Of a stretch of DNA of 30,556 bases, positions 1 to 8,363 are shown in pieces. This DNA comes from CAYFJO01 sp964343305 (GTDB taxonomy: Bacteria > Planctomycetota > Planctomycetia > Pirellulales > Pirellulaceae): positions 1-30,556 of the forward strand of contig CAYFJO010000090.1 of NCBI GenBank assembly GCA_964343305.1, given 5' to 3'. Numbering within the stretch: the first letter of the stretch is position 1; every line of letters starts with the position of its first letter. The notes under the pieces were generated by a model. It worked only from the letters and a program-made list of their open reading frames with translations, was not told the origin of the DNA and made no database searches. A program made the translations under genes and the position numbers.

Positions 1-52
1 GTGAGCACAAAGAAAATACAGAATTACCAATCCAAGATGTGCGGAATGTGAG

Positions 53-1063
53 ATGGCACACCGCGGGCTGGGTCAAGTCGACAAAGCAAACGAGCACTTG
101 GAAAAACATGGCAAAGTCGGGATTCGTCCGATCGACCCGTTGGTGGACGCACTGCGCGAACAAACGCTGGGAGAACGCATTCACTTGATTCATGGGCGAT
201 CGGCCTTCAACGCAGCCAGATACAAGGAGGCCGTCGAGGCGTTCAAAAAAGCGGTGGCCGCCAATCCGAACAGCGCTCGCGCGCACGTCAATCTCGGCAC
301 GGCCCTGACGATGGTGGACGATGCGGCCGGCGCGGTTTCGCATTTCAAAACGGCTCTCGAGCATCAGGCGGATAATTTCGCGGCAAACTACAACCTCGGC
401 ATTCTCGCGATGGGCGAACATCTCTACGAAGAGGCGGTCGAATACTTGATCGCCGCGCTGAAGAAGAATCCAAAAGACGTGTTCGCCAACCGGCAGCTTG
501 CCAAGGCGTTGGTCAGCGCGGGGCGTGAAGACGATGCGATTCCCCAATATGCTCGCGTTTTGAAAATGGCACCGGACGATGAATCTTCGACGCTGAGCCT
601 GGCGAATCTGCTCAATCGAAAAGCACGCTACAAAGAAGCGATCGCCGTTCTGCAACTTGGTCTGGATGAGTTTCCCGATCGACCGCTGACCCTGGAAGCC
701 ATGGCAAAGATTTTGGCCACTTGCCCGGACGTGAAGTTTCGAAACGGCGAATTGGCCGTCGAACTGGCCCAAAGAGCACATGCCGCGTCGAATCGCTGGG
801 AACATCTCGAGACGGTGGCCCTGGCGTTGGCCGAAGCGGGTCGCTGTGATGAAGCCGCCGAAGTACAGAAGAAGCTCATCGCCGAAGCAGAGCGAATCAA
901 AAACACGGTGATCGCGACACGGCTCAAGGCCGGCCTCATGCGATACGAAAAAGGAAGTCCGTGCCGGCCCCCGATCGCGGAAGATACGGACATTCAGCAA
1001 TCCGAGGAAAAGTCTAAGCCAGCAGGGGTGAACGAGTCGAAATTGGATGCAGCCAAGCAATGA
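53..1063 (+). CDS. TPR-repeat protein, probably 5'-truncated
   Basis: This 336-residue protein is built almost wholly of tetratricopeptide repeats, at roughly residues 48-215, with a further helical pair at 240-285. The repeats carry the usual spacing (for example A-x-x-x-L-G-x-A and Y-x-E-A-V-x-x-F at 56-92). TPRs form a superhelical scaffold for protein-protein binding; no catalytic residues are visible. There is no signal peptide or membrane segment. The N-terminus (MAHRGLGQVDKA) resembles the interior of longer planctomycete TPR proteins, where it follows an earlier repeat. The frame is closed by a TGA at 2-4, and residues between that stop and the ATG do not continue a TPR. The start at 53 has no clear ribosome binding site. 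It may therefore be the 3' remnant of a longer gene, or a shortened but functional one. The C-terminus (330-336) is polar. It lies 94 nt upstream of the EF-hand lipoprotein. Confidence 0.7.
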   Translation: MAHRGLGQVDKANEHLEKHGKVGIRPIDPLVDALREQTLGERIHLIHGRSAFNAARYKEAVEAFKKAVAANPNSARAHVNLGTALTMVDDAAGAVSHFKTALEHQADNFAANYNLGILAMGEHLYEEAVEYLIAALKKNPKDVFANRQLAKALVSAGREDDAIPQYARVLKMAPDDESSTLSLANLLNRKARYKEAIAVLQLGLDEFPDRPLTLEAMAKILATCPDVKFRNGELAVELAQRAHAASNRWEHLETVALALAEAGRCDEAAEVQKKLIAEAERIKNTVIATRLKAGLMRYEKGSPCRPPIAEDTDIQQSEEKSKPAGVNESKLDAAKQ

Positions 1064-1157
1064 TCGAGGTGGCTCCGATTGAGTCGAACTTTACACAGCG
1101 ATCCGTTACGATGGTGATGACTACCTGATGACAAGAACTTCCGCGCTGGAGAATAGC

Positions 1158-1886
1158 ATGAAGGTCAATTCCTGCTTTTGTTTGCCGTGTCTCGTGGCAC
1201 TGCTGTGTTGCACTGGGTGTTCTTCAGATGCTCCAGCCGAGGGCGATGGCGCTGGGCGTGGAGCCGTTGCTCTGAACGATCCATCTAAAGAGGCATCCAC
1301 TTCAGCCGGTGGATCACAACAAACTGTACAAAAAGGTGCCACCAATCGCTCGGCGAACTCATCACCGATTGACCAGGATGCGGGCGATCCCGGCGACAAG
1401 AACGTTGCCGCTGCGTTCCCACAAGCAGCGAACAACTCCACAGAAAACAACTCCGACCCATTGGAAGAGGATCGCACCAAGTATCAAGATGATCCCAACG
1501 CTGAGCCGATCCCACCGGCAAAGGACGACCAAGAGGTTCAGCCAAAACTGGATAACGGACGCGATCGGTCCACTGCACGTCCGAACAATACACACGCAGC
1601 AAAGCCAAAGACGAACGAACCTCCCGAAAGAATCGATACAAAAACCAACAATCCGCCCGTCCGCACAACCGTCAAATCGGCGACAGAGTTGCCGGAGAAG
1701 TATCGTTCTCTGGATCAAGACAAAGACGGTCAACTCGGCGTGTACGAATGGCCGAAAGATAGGATTAGCGAGTTAAAGAAACTGGATCGGAATAACGACG
1801 GCTTTTTGACGCCATCCGAACTAGGCGGGGCCGATCAAAAAGTTGAAACAAAAAGCGATTCAGATGGAGACGACGCAGACGGCTAG
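1158..1886 (+). CDS. EF-hand lipoprotein
   Basis: This is a 242-residue secreted lipoprotein. An ATG at 1158 was chosen over one at 1128 because GGAG at 1148-1151 sits 6 nt upstream and the resulting N-terminus is a typical lipoprotein signal: MK start, hydrophobic core, then LLCCTGC with the lipidated Cys near residue 21. A long, low-complexity, polar region follows (about 25-170; rich in D, N, P, K, T). Two EF-hand calcium loops close the protein. Loop 1 (186-197) has D-x-D-x-D-G-x-x-x-x-x-E and loop 2 (210-221) has D-x-N-x-D-G-x-x-x-x-x-E, so all ligand positions are intact. The family would be membrane-anchored calcium-binding proteins; the ligand partner is unknown. It directly precedes the secretion operon, but a functional tie is inference only. 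Confidence 0.75.
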   Translation: MKVNSCFCLPCLVALLCCTGCSSDAPAEGDGAGRGAVALNDPSKEASTSAGGSQQTVQKGATNRSANSSPIDQDAGDPGDKNVAAAFPQAANNSTENNSDPLEEDRTKYQDDPNAEPIPPAKDDQEVQPKLDNGRDRSTARPNNTHAAKPKTNEPPERIDTKTNNPPVRTTVKSATELPEKYRSLDQDKDGQLGVYEWPKDRISELKKLDRNNDGFLTPSELGGADQKVETKSDSDGDDADG

Positions 1887-1939
1887 TTTTCCATTAATGC
1901 CAATGAGAAAAGTTGCAATCGTTTAACGAAAGTAGAACC

Positions 1940-3163
1940 ATGTTGGACAACCTCCAAAACACGAATGCGTCTTCTGCCATGACCGCGTGCGTCGTTTTGG
2001 CGCTGTCCTTTCCATTCGCCGAGGTCGCGGCACAGCAGCAGCCAGTGCTTTCGTTCGGCGTCCAACCAAAGAATGACAACCGAGACGCGGAGAATCAGGC
2101 GTCCGAAAACGAGATCTTGCTCTCGTTCAACTTTCGTTTTGCTCCCTGGACGGATGTTCTCAAGTTGTTCGCGGAGACGGCGGGTCTGACGTTGGATCTA
2201 AGAGACGAACCGCCGGAGACGTTCAGCTACTTTGACAAAGGCAAGTACACGCCGACCGAAGCACTCGACATTCTGAATGGCTACTTGCTGCCACGCGGAT
2301 ATGTACTGGTCCGCCGCGACAATTTCTTGGTTAGCCTGAATATCAACAAGGAAATCCCACCGAACGTGATTCCCGTCGTGCCCGTGGAAGAACTGGCGTC
2401 ACGTGGCAAGAACACGCTGTTGAGTACCATCTTTGCGTTGCAGCACGGAGACAGTACACAGGTTGCGGCCGAAGTACGCGAGCTGCTCGGTCCCCAGGGC
2501 AAAGTGGTCGCACTCAAGGCCTCCAACTCGCTGATCGTCACGGACATTGGCAGCAACCTGCGTATGATTGACACGTTGTTCAAACAACAGCGGCACGCCC
2601 GTCTGCCGTCCGGGACCGGCGGGCAGGCATTTCGCGCCTTTGTGCTCAAGAACATCACGGCTGCCGAAGCGGAACGAACGATTCGCAAGCTGTTTGGATT
2701 GCCGGACGAACGCTCCTCTAGGAATTCGGCCGGAGGGGCCGTGCCTCCGGCAGCCGGTGTACCTCCGACACGAATGAAGTTAACCACCGATCCGCGAACC
2801 AATCGTTTGTTCGTTTCGACGGTGGCGGATGAAATGCGATTGGTCGAGCAGATGATCGAGGACCTCGATGTTCGCTCGGAAGCCGTTGACAGTTCCAACA
2901 CTGGCTTTGAACGCAAAATAGAAGTGATCGTCCTTGGTCGCACAAGCGCCGGCCAAGTCGGCCAGGTTCTGGGTTCGCTCTCGCCTCGGATCCGCGTCAG
3001 CGTCACGGGCGAAAGTCCCCGACCGGCCGGATCGCCTGTCCCGCCGAAACGCGAACCACCGGGTGACGAACGCGGCCGCACCAAACCGAGGCCGAACCAA
3101 ACTGACGAACCCAGCACGAGCGACAATCCCGCCGGCCGTCCCGCCGCCGCAAAACCGGATTGA
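1940..3163 (+). CDS. GspD-like periplasmic protein without secretin barrel
   Basis: The protein has 407 residues from the ATG at 1940; a TTG at 1913 is also open. A signal peptide covers about 1-32 (hydrophobic core ACVVLALSFPFAEVAA). Region 62-137 looks like the secretin N0/STN fold, with a Y-T-P-T-E-A-L-D segment followed by G-Y-V-L-V-R. Two N1/N2-type (secretin_N) modules follow at about 143-215 and 226-312; each has an L-(x)n-G-x-V-x-x-x-x-x-N-x-L-x-V-x-x-T/A-like core. A third begins near 320 but stops by about 350. The last ~55 residues are P/R/K-rich and disordered. The membrane-inserting secretin domain (usually another 200+ residues) is absent. Its stop codon overlaps the start region of gspE, so it belongs to the same operon. 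It probably acts as the periplasmic ring or adaptor part of the T2SS-like machine. The barrel could be encoded elsewhere, or be dispensable. Confidence 0.8.
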   Translation: MLDNLQNTNASSAMTACVVLALSFPFAEVAAQQQPVLSFGVQPKNDNRDAENQASENEILLSFNFRFAPWTDVLKLFAETAGLTLDLRDEPPETFSYFDKGKYTPTEALDILNGYLLPRGYVLVRRDNFLVSLNINKEIPPNVIPVVPVEELASRGKNTLLSTIFALQHGDSTQVAAEVRELLGPQGKVVALKASNSLIVTDIGSNLRMIDTLFKQQRHARLPSGTGGQAFRAFVLKNITAAEAERTIRKLFGLPDERSSRNSAGGAVPPAAGVPPTRMKLTTDPRTNRLFVSTVADEMRLVEQMIEDLDVRSEAVDSSNTGFERKIEVIVLGRTSAGQVGQVLGSLSPRIRVSVTGESPRPAGSPVPPKREPPGDERGRTKPRPNQTDEPSTSDNPAGRPAAAKPD

Positions 3164-3165
3164 GC

Positions 3166-4863
3166 ATGCAAATTGATGAAGTTTTCTTAAGACGCGGGTT
3201 GATCGACCAGGATCAACTCCAGCAAGCCCGCGAGCAGTCTGGCAAGGAACGCCTTCACCGAGTCATCGCGGAATTGGGCTTGGCCAACGAAGATGAAATT
3301 CTCGCTGCACTGGCTGACGAGTTTGGCATGCGTGTGGTCGACCTGCACGACGCGTCCATCGACCCAAGTTTGCTGGCCGAGTTTCCCACGGCCGCCGTGT
3401 TTCGCCATGCGTTGTTGCCCATCGAGCGCAGCAACGGCCATGTGATTGTCGCCACAAACGATCCGTTTGATTTCGACGCCATTGAAGAATTCAAAGCACT
3501 CAGCCGCGGCCCGATTGAGGTTGTGCTGGGACGCGCCAGCGACATCGATCGTTTGATCAAAGAAAGTCTTGGCGTGGGTGGCGACACGATTCATGAACTC
3601 GTGGTGCAGCGCGGCGAAGAAACCGCCGGCGAATCGTGGCAGGACGACTTGCACCACGACCTCCACGACACCAACGAATTGGCGGAGATGGCTCAAGCCG
3701 CGTCGGTCGTGCGATTGGTCAACGAGTTGCTGACCGAGGCTCTGGACCACAGCGCCAGCGACATTCACGTCGAACCGCAGCAGCAAGGATTGATGATTCG
3801 CTTTCGCATCGACGGCATGCTGTGGGTGCAGCCGGTCCCGGCGGAGATCCACCAGTTTTTTGCTGCGATCGTGACACGATTGAAGATCATGGCGCGGTTG
3901 AACATTGCGGAAAAGCGATTGCCCCAGGACGGACGCATCAAATTGCGGCTGCGGGGGCGCGACATCGACGTCCGCGTCTCGATTATTCCCACGCTGTTTG
4001 GCGAAGGCGTCGTATTGCGGCTGCTGGATCAATCGCGAATGGTGTTCGATCTAAACAACATCGGAATGCCGGACGAAATCGCGACGATGTTTCGAAAACT
4101 CATTGCCAAACCACACGGCATTGTGCTGGTGACCGGTCCGACTGGCCACGGAAAGACAACGACGCTGTACAGCACGCTGAACGAAATCAAGAAACCGTCG
4201 CTGAAAATTGTCACCATCGAAGACCCCGTGGAGTATCACAGCGACGGGATCGCGCAAATCCAAGTGCAACCGAAAATCGGTCTGACATTTGCCAGCGGCT
4301 TGCGCAGCATTCTGCGTCATGATCCGGACGTGATCCTGGTGGGCGAAATTCGAGATCGCGAAACAGCGGAGATTGCGATCCAATCGGCGTTGACCGGCCA
4401 CATGGTTTTCAGCACACTGCACAGCAACGACGCAGCCAGCAGTTTTACGCGGTTGGTCGACATGGGAGTCGAGCCGTATCTTGTCGCTAGCACAGTGGTC
4501 GGAGTCATGGCTCAGCGGTTGGTGCGAGTCTTATGCCCCGAATGCAAGGCGGACTACGAACCGAGTGCCGACGAGTTGCCAGACGATTTTCCCGCATCGC
4601 AGGGTCTGCGTTTGTGGAAACCCGTCGGATGCCGAAGTTGCCGGCAAACCGGGTTTTCGGGACGCACGGGAATCTACGAACTGCTTCCAACCGACGCCAA
4701 CATGCAACGGCTATGTCACGATCAAGCGAGCGTGGCATCGATCCGGCAGTTCATCAAAGAGCAAGGGCTCACGACGCTGAGAAAATGCGGTTGGCAAAAG
4801 GTCGTCCTCGGCGAGACCGGCATGGACGAAATCCTGCGAGTGACGGAAGACGACCTGCTATAA
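3166..4863 (+). CDS. gspE: Type II secretion/type IV pilus assembly ATPase GspE
   Basis: This cytoplasmic hexameric ATPase of the GspE/PilB family hydrolyses ATP to drive pseudopilin assembly. It has 565 residues, normal for the family. An MshEN/T2SSE_N domain covers about 1-140 and binds the platform. The core has Walker A at 324-331 (GPTGHGKT, with His where Ser is usual), an Asp box (IVTIEDPVEY), Walker B at 386-397 (DPDVILVGEIRD) and a His box at 417-422 (TLHSND). The tetracysteine zinc motif is complete: CPEC near 459 and CRSC near 493. The start is ATG 3166; a TTG at 3160 would add only two residues. It follows the GspD-like gene with essentially no gap and lies 35 nt before gspF. It could serve pili rather than secretion, but the minor-pseudopilin set downstream favours a T2SS-like role. 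Confidence 0.95.
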   Translation: MQIDEVFLRRGLIDQDQLQQAREQSGKERLHRVIAELGLANEDEILAALADEFGMRVVDLHDASIDPSLLAEFPTAAVFRHALLPIERSNGHVIVATNDPFDFDAIEEFKALSRGPIEVVLGRASDIDRLIKESLGVGGDTIHELVVQRGEETAGESWQDDLHHDLHDTNELAEMAQAASVVRLVNELLTEALDHSASDIHVEPQQQGLMIRFRIDGMLWVQPVPAEIHQFFAAIVTRLKIMARLNIAEKRLPQDGRIKLRLRGRDIDVRVSIIPTLFGEGVVLRLLDQSRMVFDLNNIGMPDEIATMFRKLIAKPHGIVLVTGPTGHGKTTTLYSTLNEIKKPSLKIVTIEDPVEYHSDGIAQIQVQPKIGLTFASGLRSILRHDPDVILVGEIRDRETAEIAIQSALTGHMVFSTLHSNDAASSFTRLVDMGVEPYLVASTVVGVMAQRLVRVLCPECKADYEPSADELPDDFPASQGLRLWKPVGCRSCRQTGFSGRTGIYELLPTDANMQRLCHDQASVASIRQFIKEQGLTTLRKCGWQKVVLGETGMDEILRVTEDDLL

Positions 4864-4898
4864 TACCGTGATTGGCGGAGACACTTGGAGCGACCATC

Positions 4899-6107
4899 AT
4901 GCCAGCCTACCAATACGTAGCCTGCGAGTTGTCGGGCGAACAGGTGACGGGCGTGGTGACCGCCCCTAACGAACAGGAAGTCGTCACGTCGCTGACCGCG
5001 AAGGACTTGTATCCCGTTGAAATCCAGCAGGTCGAATCGACTTCGACGGAGGTTGGTGCCGGACGCAAAGTCGCTGCCCGATATCTCGCCGTTTTCTATT
5101 CGCAGTTGGCCGACCTTTTGCATTCCGGTGTGCCGCTGTTGCGTTCGCTGGAGTTGCTGGAGCGGCGGACAACGCAAGCGTCTCTGAAAGCAGTTGTCAG
5201 CGAAGTCAAAAGCCAGGTTGCCGACGGCAAGAGTCTCGCCGAATCCATGCGTCAACATCCGCAGGCCTTTTCAGAATTGGCGGTCAGCATGGTGCGGGCC
5301 GGCGAAGAAGGCGGCTTCTTGGAAGATGTCCTGAAGCGGATCGCCGTGTTTTCGGACCAGCAGCAGGAATTGAAAAGTCGTGTCATCGGTGCATCCGCTT
5401 ACCCGTTATTCTTGGTCACGATGGGCACGATCATCGTCACGGTGATGTTGGTGTTTTTCGTTCCCAAGTTCGAGCCGATTTTTGACCGCATGAGCACTCG
5501 CGGCGAATTGCCCTGGGCCACCACGGCGCTGATGAGTTTCAGCAAAGTCCTCCAGGATTTTGGTGTCATTCTGTTGATGGCGATCATCGTTGGCATCGTG
5601 GTCGTCGTACGATACGTCCAGACAGACGCTGGCCGGCTGCTGTTCGATCGTCTGCGTCTTAGCGTTTACCAGGTCGGGCCGATCGCACGCGACCTTGGAA
5701 TTGCTCGGTTTTGCCGAATTCTAGGAACGTTGCTGCAAAACGGCGTCCCCATTCTGCGGGCTTTGCGAATCGCCAAAGACGCAGCGGGAAATCGAGTACT
5801 GAGCGAGGCGATTGCCGCCGCTGCCGAGAACATTTCGACCGGCCGTTCGCTCGCCCAGCCGCTGGCCGATAGCGGCGAGTTTCCCGAAGAGATCGCGGAA
5901 ATGATCGCCGTCGGCGAAGAAGCGAACAACTTGGAGCAAGTGTTAGTCGACATCGCCGACAATCTGGAGCGGCACGCCCAGCGAAATATTGAACTGTTGG
6001 TCCGTTTGCTGGAACCCGTTATGCTTCTGGTGATCGCCGGAATGATTCTGTTTGTCGTCGTCGGGTTGCTATTGCCGATATTTCAAAGTTCGGGTGTGCT
6101 TACATAA
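4899..6107 (+). CDS. gspF: Inner-membrane platform protein GspF
   Basis: This is a polytopic inner-membrane protein of the GspF/PilC family and the rotor or platform that couples GspE to pseudopilin insertion. It has 402 residues, the usual length. The ATG at 4899 is preceded by GGAG at 4886-4889, which decides against the open TTG at 4872. It begins with the typical MPAYQYVA segment. Two repeated T2SSF cytoplasmic helical domains lie at about 65-185 and 265-390. The first holds the family pattern F-x-x-Q-L-A-x-L-L-x-S-G-V-P-L-L-x-S-L. Three membrane segments lie near 165-190, 220-242 and 372-398. The protein ends with LLLPIF, as family members do. It is co-transcribed with gspE and gspG; the gap to gspG is 16 nt. 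Confidence 0.95.
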   Translation: MPAYQYVACELSGEQVTGVVTAPNEQEVVTSLTAKDLYPVEIQQVESTSTEVGAGRKVAARYLAVFYSQLADLLHSGVPLLRSLELLERRTTQASLKAVVSEVKSQVADGKSLAESMRQHPQAFSELAVSMVRAGEEGGFLEDVLKRIAVFSDQQQELKSRVIGASAYPLFLVTMGTIIVTVMLVFFVPKFEPIFDRMSTRGELPWATTALMSFSKVLQDFGVILLMAIIVGIVVVVRYVQTDAGRLLFDRLRLSVYQVGPIARDLGIARFCRILGTLLQNGVPILRALRIAKDAAGNRVLSEAIAAAAENISTGRSLAQPLADSGEFPEEIAEMIAVGEEANNLEQVLVDIADNLERHAQRNIELLVRLLEPVMLLVIAGMILFVVVGLLLPIFQSSGVLT

Positions 6108-6123
6108 ATGGGAGACGAAAGCC

Positions 6124-6564
6124 ATGAATCATCGCAGCAGAAATCGTGCGGCGTTCACCTTGTTGGAAGTGTTGCTGGTGTTGGCCATTCTGGGTGTGCT
6201 CGCCGCGATGGTGGTTCCCGCTTTGTTGGGCCGCCAGAAAGCCGCCATGATTAAGACGACCAAAGCCAGCATTGAAGGGTTGGAAGGCGCACTGAAGATC
6301 TACGCCGTCGACAATGACGGTGAATATCCCGAGGGGACGGGAGAGCAAGTTTTTGGGCTGTTGCTCAATCCCGGGCTGGATCCCGACGGCAATGCAATTA
6401 GCCCCTACCTCGAAGAGATGCCCAAAGACGCCTGGGGCCAGTTGTTGAACTACGAATACCCCAACTCAAGAATTGCCAACGGTATCAAGCCCGCGATCTG
6501 GTCATCGGGGCCGAACAAGCGCAACGAAAGCGGTGCGGGCGATGACGTCAAGAACTGGCAATAG
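6124..6564 (+). CDS. gspG: Major pseudopilin GspG
   Basis: This 146-residue major pseudopilin would form the periplasmic pseudopilus shaft after prepilin-peptidase cleavage. The ATG at 6124 has GGAG at 6111-6114. The leader is ten residues and ends in Ala-Ala, so the cleavage would be A|FTLLEVLL rather than the usual G|FTLIE; Glu+5 is present. A hydrophobic helix extends to about residue 33. The globular part has the GspG hallmarks: L-x-x-Y-x-x-D-N-G-E-Y-P-E-G near 56-71 and P-Y-L-x-x-x-P-K-D-A-W-G near 96-107. The C-terminal S-S-G-P-N region (about 127-131) is where family members build a calcium site. The 3' end overlaps gspH by 23 nt. Confidence 0.93.
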   Translation: MNHRSRNRAAFTLLEVLLVLAILGVLAAMVVPALLGRQKAAMIKTTKASIEGLEGALKIYAVDNDGEYPEGTGEQVFGLLLNPGLDPDGNAISPYLEEMPKDAWGQLLNYEYPNSRIANGIKPAIWSSGPNKRNESGAGDDVKNWQ

Positions 6565-7147
6565 TGTAAGGTGCCGTGGCTTTACCTTGCTGGAAATGCT
6601 GCTGGTGTTGGCGGTGTTGGCGGCAATGACGGCCATTCTTTATCCGGCCGTCGATCGGCTGTATCGCACGAGCCGGTTTACTCAGGCCATGGAGCAACTG
6701 CGAGCCAAACTGTCTGCCACACGAGTTCGCGCGATTGACGACGGGCATGCTTACCAGTTTCGATTCGAGCCAGAAGGCCGGCGCATGGTGGTGGTTGCGT
6801 TCGGTCAACGGTCGGTGCCGCTGGAACGTGACGAGCGAAGATTTTCGCGCGACCAGCCAAGCGATGAAAGTTGGTACTATTTCGCAGAATTGCCGCAAGG
6901 TTTGCAGTTTCAATCGGCAGCGGCAACCGGCCAGCGACTTAGCCCACAGCAACTCCGTGCGTTGCCGGAAGCGCGAGAGCTGACCGCCGTTCGCTGGTCG
7001 ACGCCAGTGTTGTTCTTTCCGGACGGATCTTCCCATGATGCCGCGATTCGTGTGACGGATGGAAGTGGTCGGTCAATCTTATTGAGCGTGCGTGGACTGA
7101 CGGGTGCCGCGACGACGTCGCGAATTCAACGAGAAGCAAGACGATGA
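6542..7147 (+). CDS. gspH: Minor pseudopilin GspH
   Basis: This 201-residue minor pseudopilin is part of the pseudopilus tip complex. The start at ATG 6542 gives a 13-residue basic leader ending RCRG, followed by FTLLEMLLVLAV, a canonical class III prepilin signal with Glu+5. Earlier in-frame starts (such as 6473) would lie deep inside gspG and give an unlikely long leader. The C-terminal GspH domain is recognisable near 160-195 as V-L-F-F-P-D-G-S-S followed by I-R-V-T-D and a V-R-G-L-T-G segment. It overlaps gspG by 23 nt and gspI by 4 nt (ATGA), which implies translational coupling. Confidence 0.88.
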   Translation: MTSRTGNSVRCRGFTLLEMLLVLAVLAAMTAILYPAVDRLYRTSRFTQAMEQLRAKLSATRVRAIDDGHAYQFRFEPEGRRMVVVAFGQRSVPLERDERRFSRDQPSDESWYYFAELPQGLQFQSAAATGQRLSPQQLRALPEARELTAVRWSTPVLFFPDGSSHDAAIRVTDGSGRSILLSVRGLTGAATTSRIQREARR

Positions 7148-7629
7148 AGTCCCGCCAAAACCGCCGCCGTATTCGTCGTGGATTGACGCTATTCGAGTTA
7201 CTGATCGCGCTGGCGATTTTCGTTAGCTCGCTTGCCGCGCTGGCACATCTGATCCACGCCGGGAGTCGATCGGCAATCCAGGCACGTCTGCGCACGCAGG
7301 CCATCATTCGCTGCGAATCCAAGTTGTCGGAATTGATTGCAGGCGTCGAACCGCTGCAAACGGCGTCGAACGTCGCTTTTCGCGACAACCCTGATTGGCA
7401 CTGGAGTGTCAAGATCGAGCCGAGTTCGCTGCCCGAGCTGCTCGTGATTGAAACGACCGTCTCACACACGGGAAACAGCGCGCTGGCCAACACGTCGTTC
7501 TCGTTGCGACGATATACGCGCGATCCGCGTTTGTTCCAATCGCGAGCAGTGCGAACCGTCGTCCAAGATCGTCCACCCACGATTCGTAACACTCCGGAAC
7601 CCGATTCAGGATCGGACTTGGACCAATGA
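7144..7629 (+). CDS. gspI: Minor pseudopilin GspI-like
   Basis: This 161-residue type IV pilin-like protein has a 13-residue, strongly basic leader (MKSRQNRRRIRRG) and then LTLFELLIALAIF. That gives the prepilin peptidase site with Leu at +1 and Glu at +5. The hydrophobic helix continues to about residue 40. The rest is a short globular domain with no catalytic features. The order after gspH, the small size and the L-x-x-L-A-I-F motif match GspI, the partner of GspJ and GspK at the pseudopilus tip. It overlaps both neighbours by 4 nt (ATGA junctions). Assignment among the minor pseudopilins relies on position and helix sequence, because the globular part is poorly conserved. Confidence 0.82.
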   Translation: MKSRQNRRRIRRGLTLFELLIALAIFVSSLAALAHLIHAGSRSAIQARLRTQAIIRCESKLSELIAGVEPLQTASNVAFRDNPDWHWSVKIEPSSLPELLVIETTVSHTGNSALANTSFSLRRYTRDPRLFQSRAVRTVVQDRPPTIRNTPEPDSGSDLDQ

Positions 7630-8363
7630 TCACACCAACGCGATCGAGCCATTCGCGCCGCGGCCACACGCTGTTCGAGCTTTTGTTGGCGCTCGGATTG
7701 AGTCTGGTGCTGTTGGTTGCCGTCTATTCGGCGCTGGATCTGCACTGGAAATACTCGGCTGCCGGCAAAGAAGAAATGGAACGGATGCAGTTGGCCCGTG
7801 CGGTGCTTGAAAAAGTGGCGCTCGACATCCGCCACGTAGCTTATCGCGACTCGGATGAGGCGATTGGCTTGGTTGGCACGGCAGATCGGCTGGTTCTACA
7901 AATCAACAAACGATCGCTCAACCAGATCTGGGCTTCCGCAAATCCCAATCCAACTCAGGCGGCAACGACCCAGGGCGTGCGCTTCGTATCGTGGTCCATC
8001 ACCGATCACGGGCGTAGCAATTTGATCGAGGTGTCCCGCACGACTGACGGACTTGTTCGACGAGAGTTAGATCGATTCGTCCCAACGCCTCAACTAGCTC
8101 AATCCCAAAACGATGAAGAGCCCGAAACATTGTTGGCAGAAGAAGTCAAAGCAATCAAATTTCGTTACTTTGACGGCACCGATTGGCATGACACTTGGAC
8201 CAGCAGCGAGATGCGACGATTACCAAGAGCGGTCGAAGTTGCCATCCGCTTCCGACCGATCGATTTTCAGTGGTCCAATCTGCAAACGGATCAATCCAGT
8301 GACGGCTTTCGGCAAGTGATCCTCGTGCCGTTATCTGAACCTGGGGTGGGAAATACCCAATGA
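7626..8363 (+). CDS. gspJ: Minor pseudopilin GspJ-like
   Basis: This 245-residue minor pseudopilin has a 13-residue leader ending SRRG, followed by HTLFELLLALGLSLVLL. The His at +1 is unusual, since Phe, Met or Leu is normal, but Glu+5 is kept. The globular domain carries the GspJ-type pattern of an M-x-L-A-R-x-V-L-x-x-x-x-x-D-I-R stretch near 56-72. Further in come a long middle domain and a V-x-V-A-I-R-F segment near 205-211. It would sit with GspI and GspK at the pseudopilus tip. Its start overlaps gspI by 4 nt and its stop overlaps the gspK start by 4 nt. The stop region also lies inside the left arm of a dispersed palindromic repeat (8351-8473). Confidence 0.82.
   Translation: MITPTRSSHSRRGHTLFELLLALGLSLVLLVAVYSALDLHWKYSAAGKEEMERMQLARAVLEKVALDIRHVAYRDSDEAIGLVGTADRLVLQINKRSLNQIWASANPNPTQAATTQGVRFVSWSITDHGRSNLIEVSRTTDGLVRRELDRFVPTPQLAQSQNDEEPETLLAEEVKAIKFRYFDGTDWHDTWTSSEMRRLPRAVEVAIRFRPIDFQWSNLQTDQSSDGFRQVILVPLSEPGVGNTQ

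Noticed and set aside
3187..4032. 281-codon minus-strand frame opposite gspE
   Set aside because: It is the shadow of a gene with every ATPase motif intact, and shows no motifs of its own.
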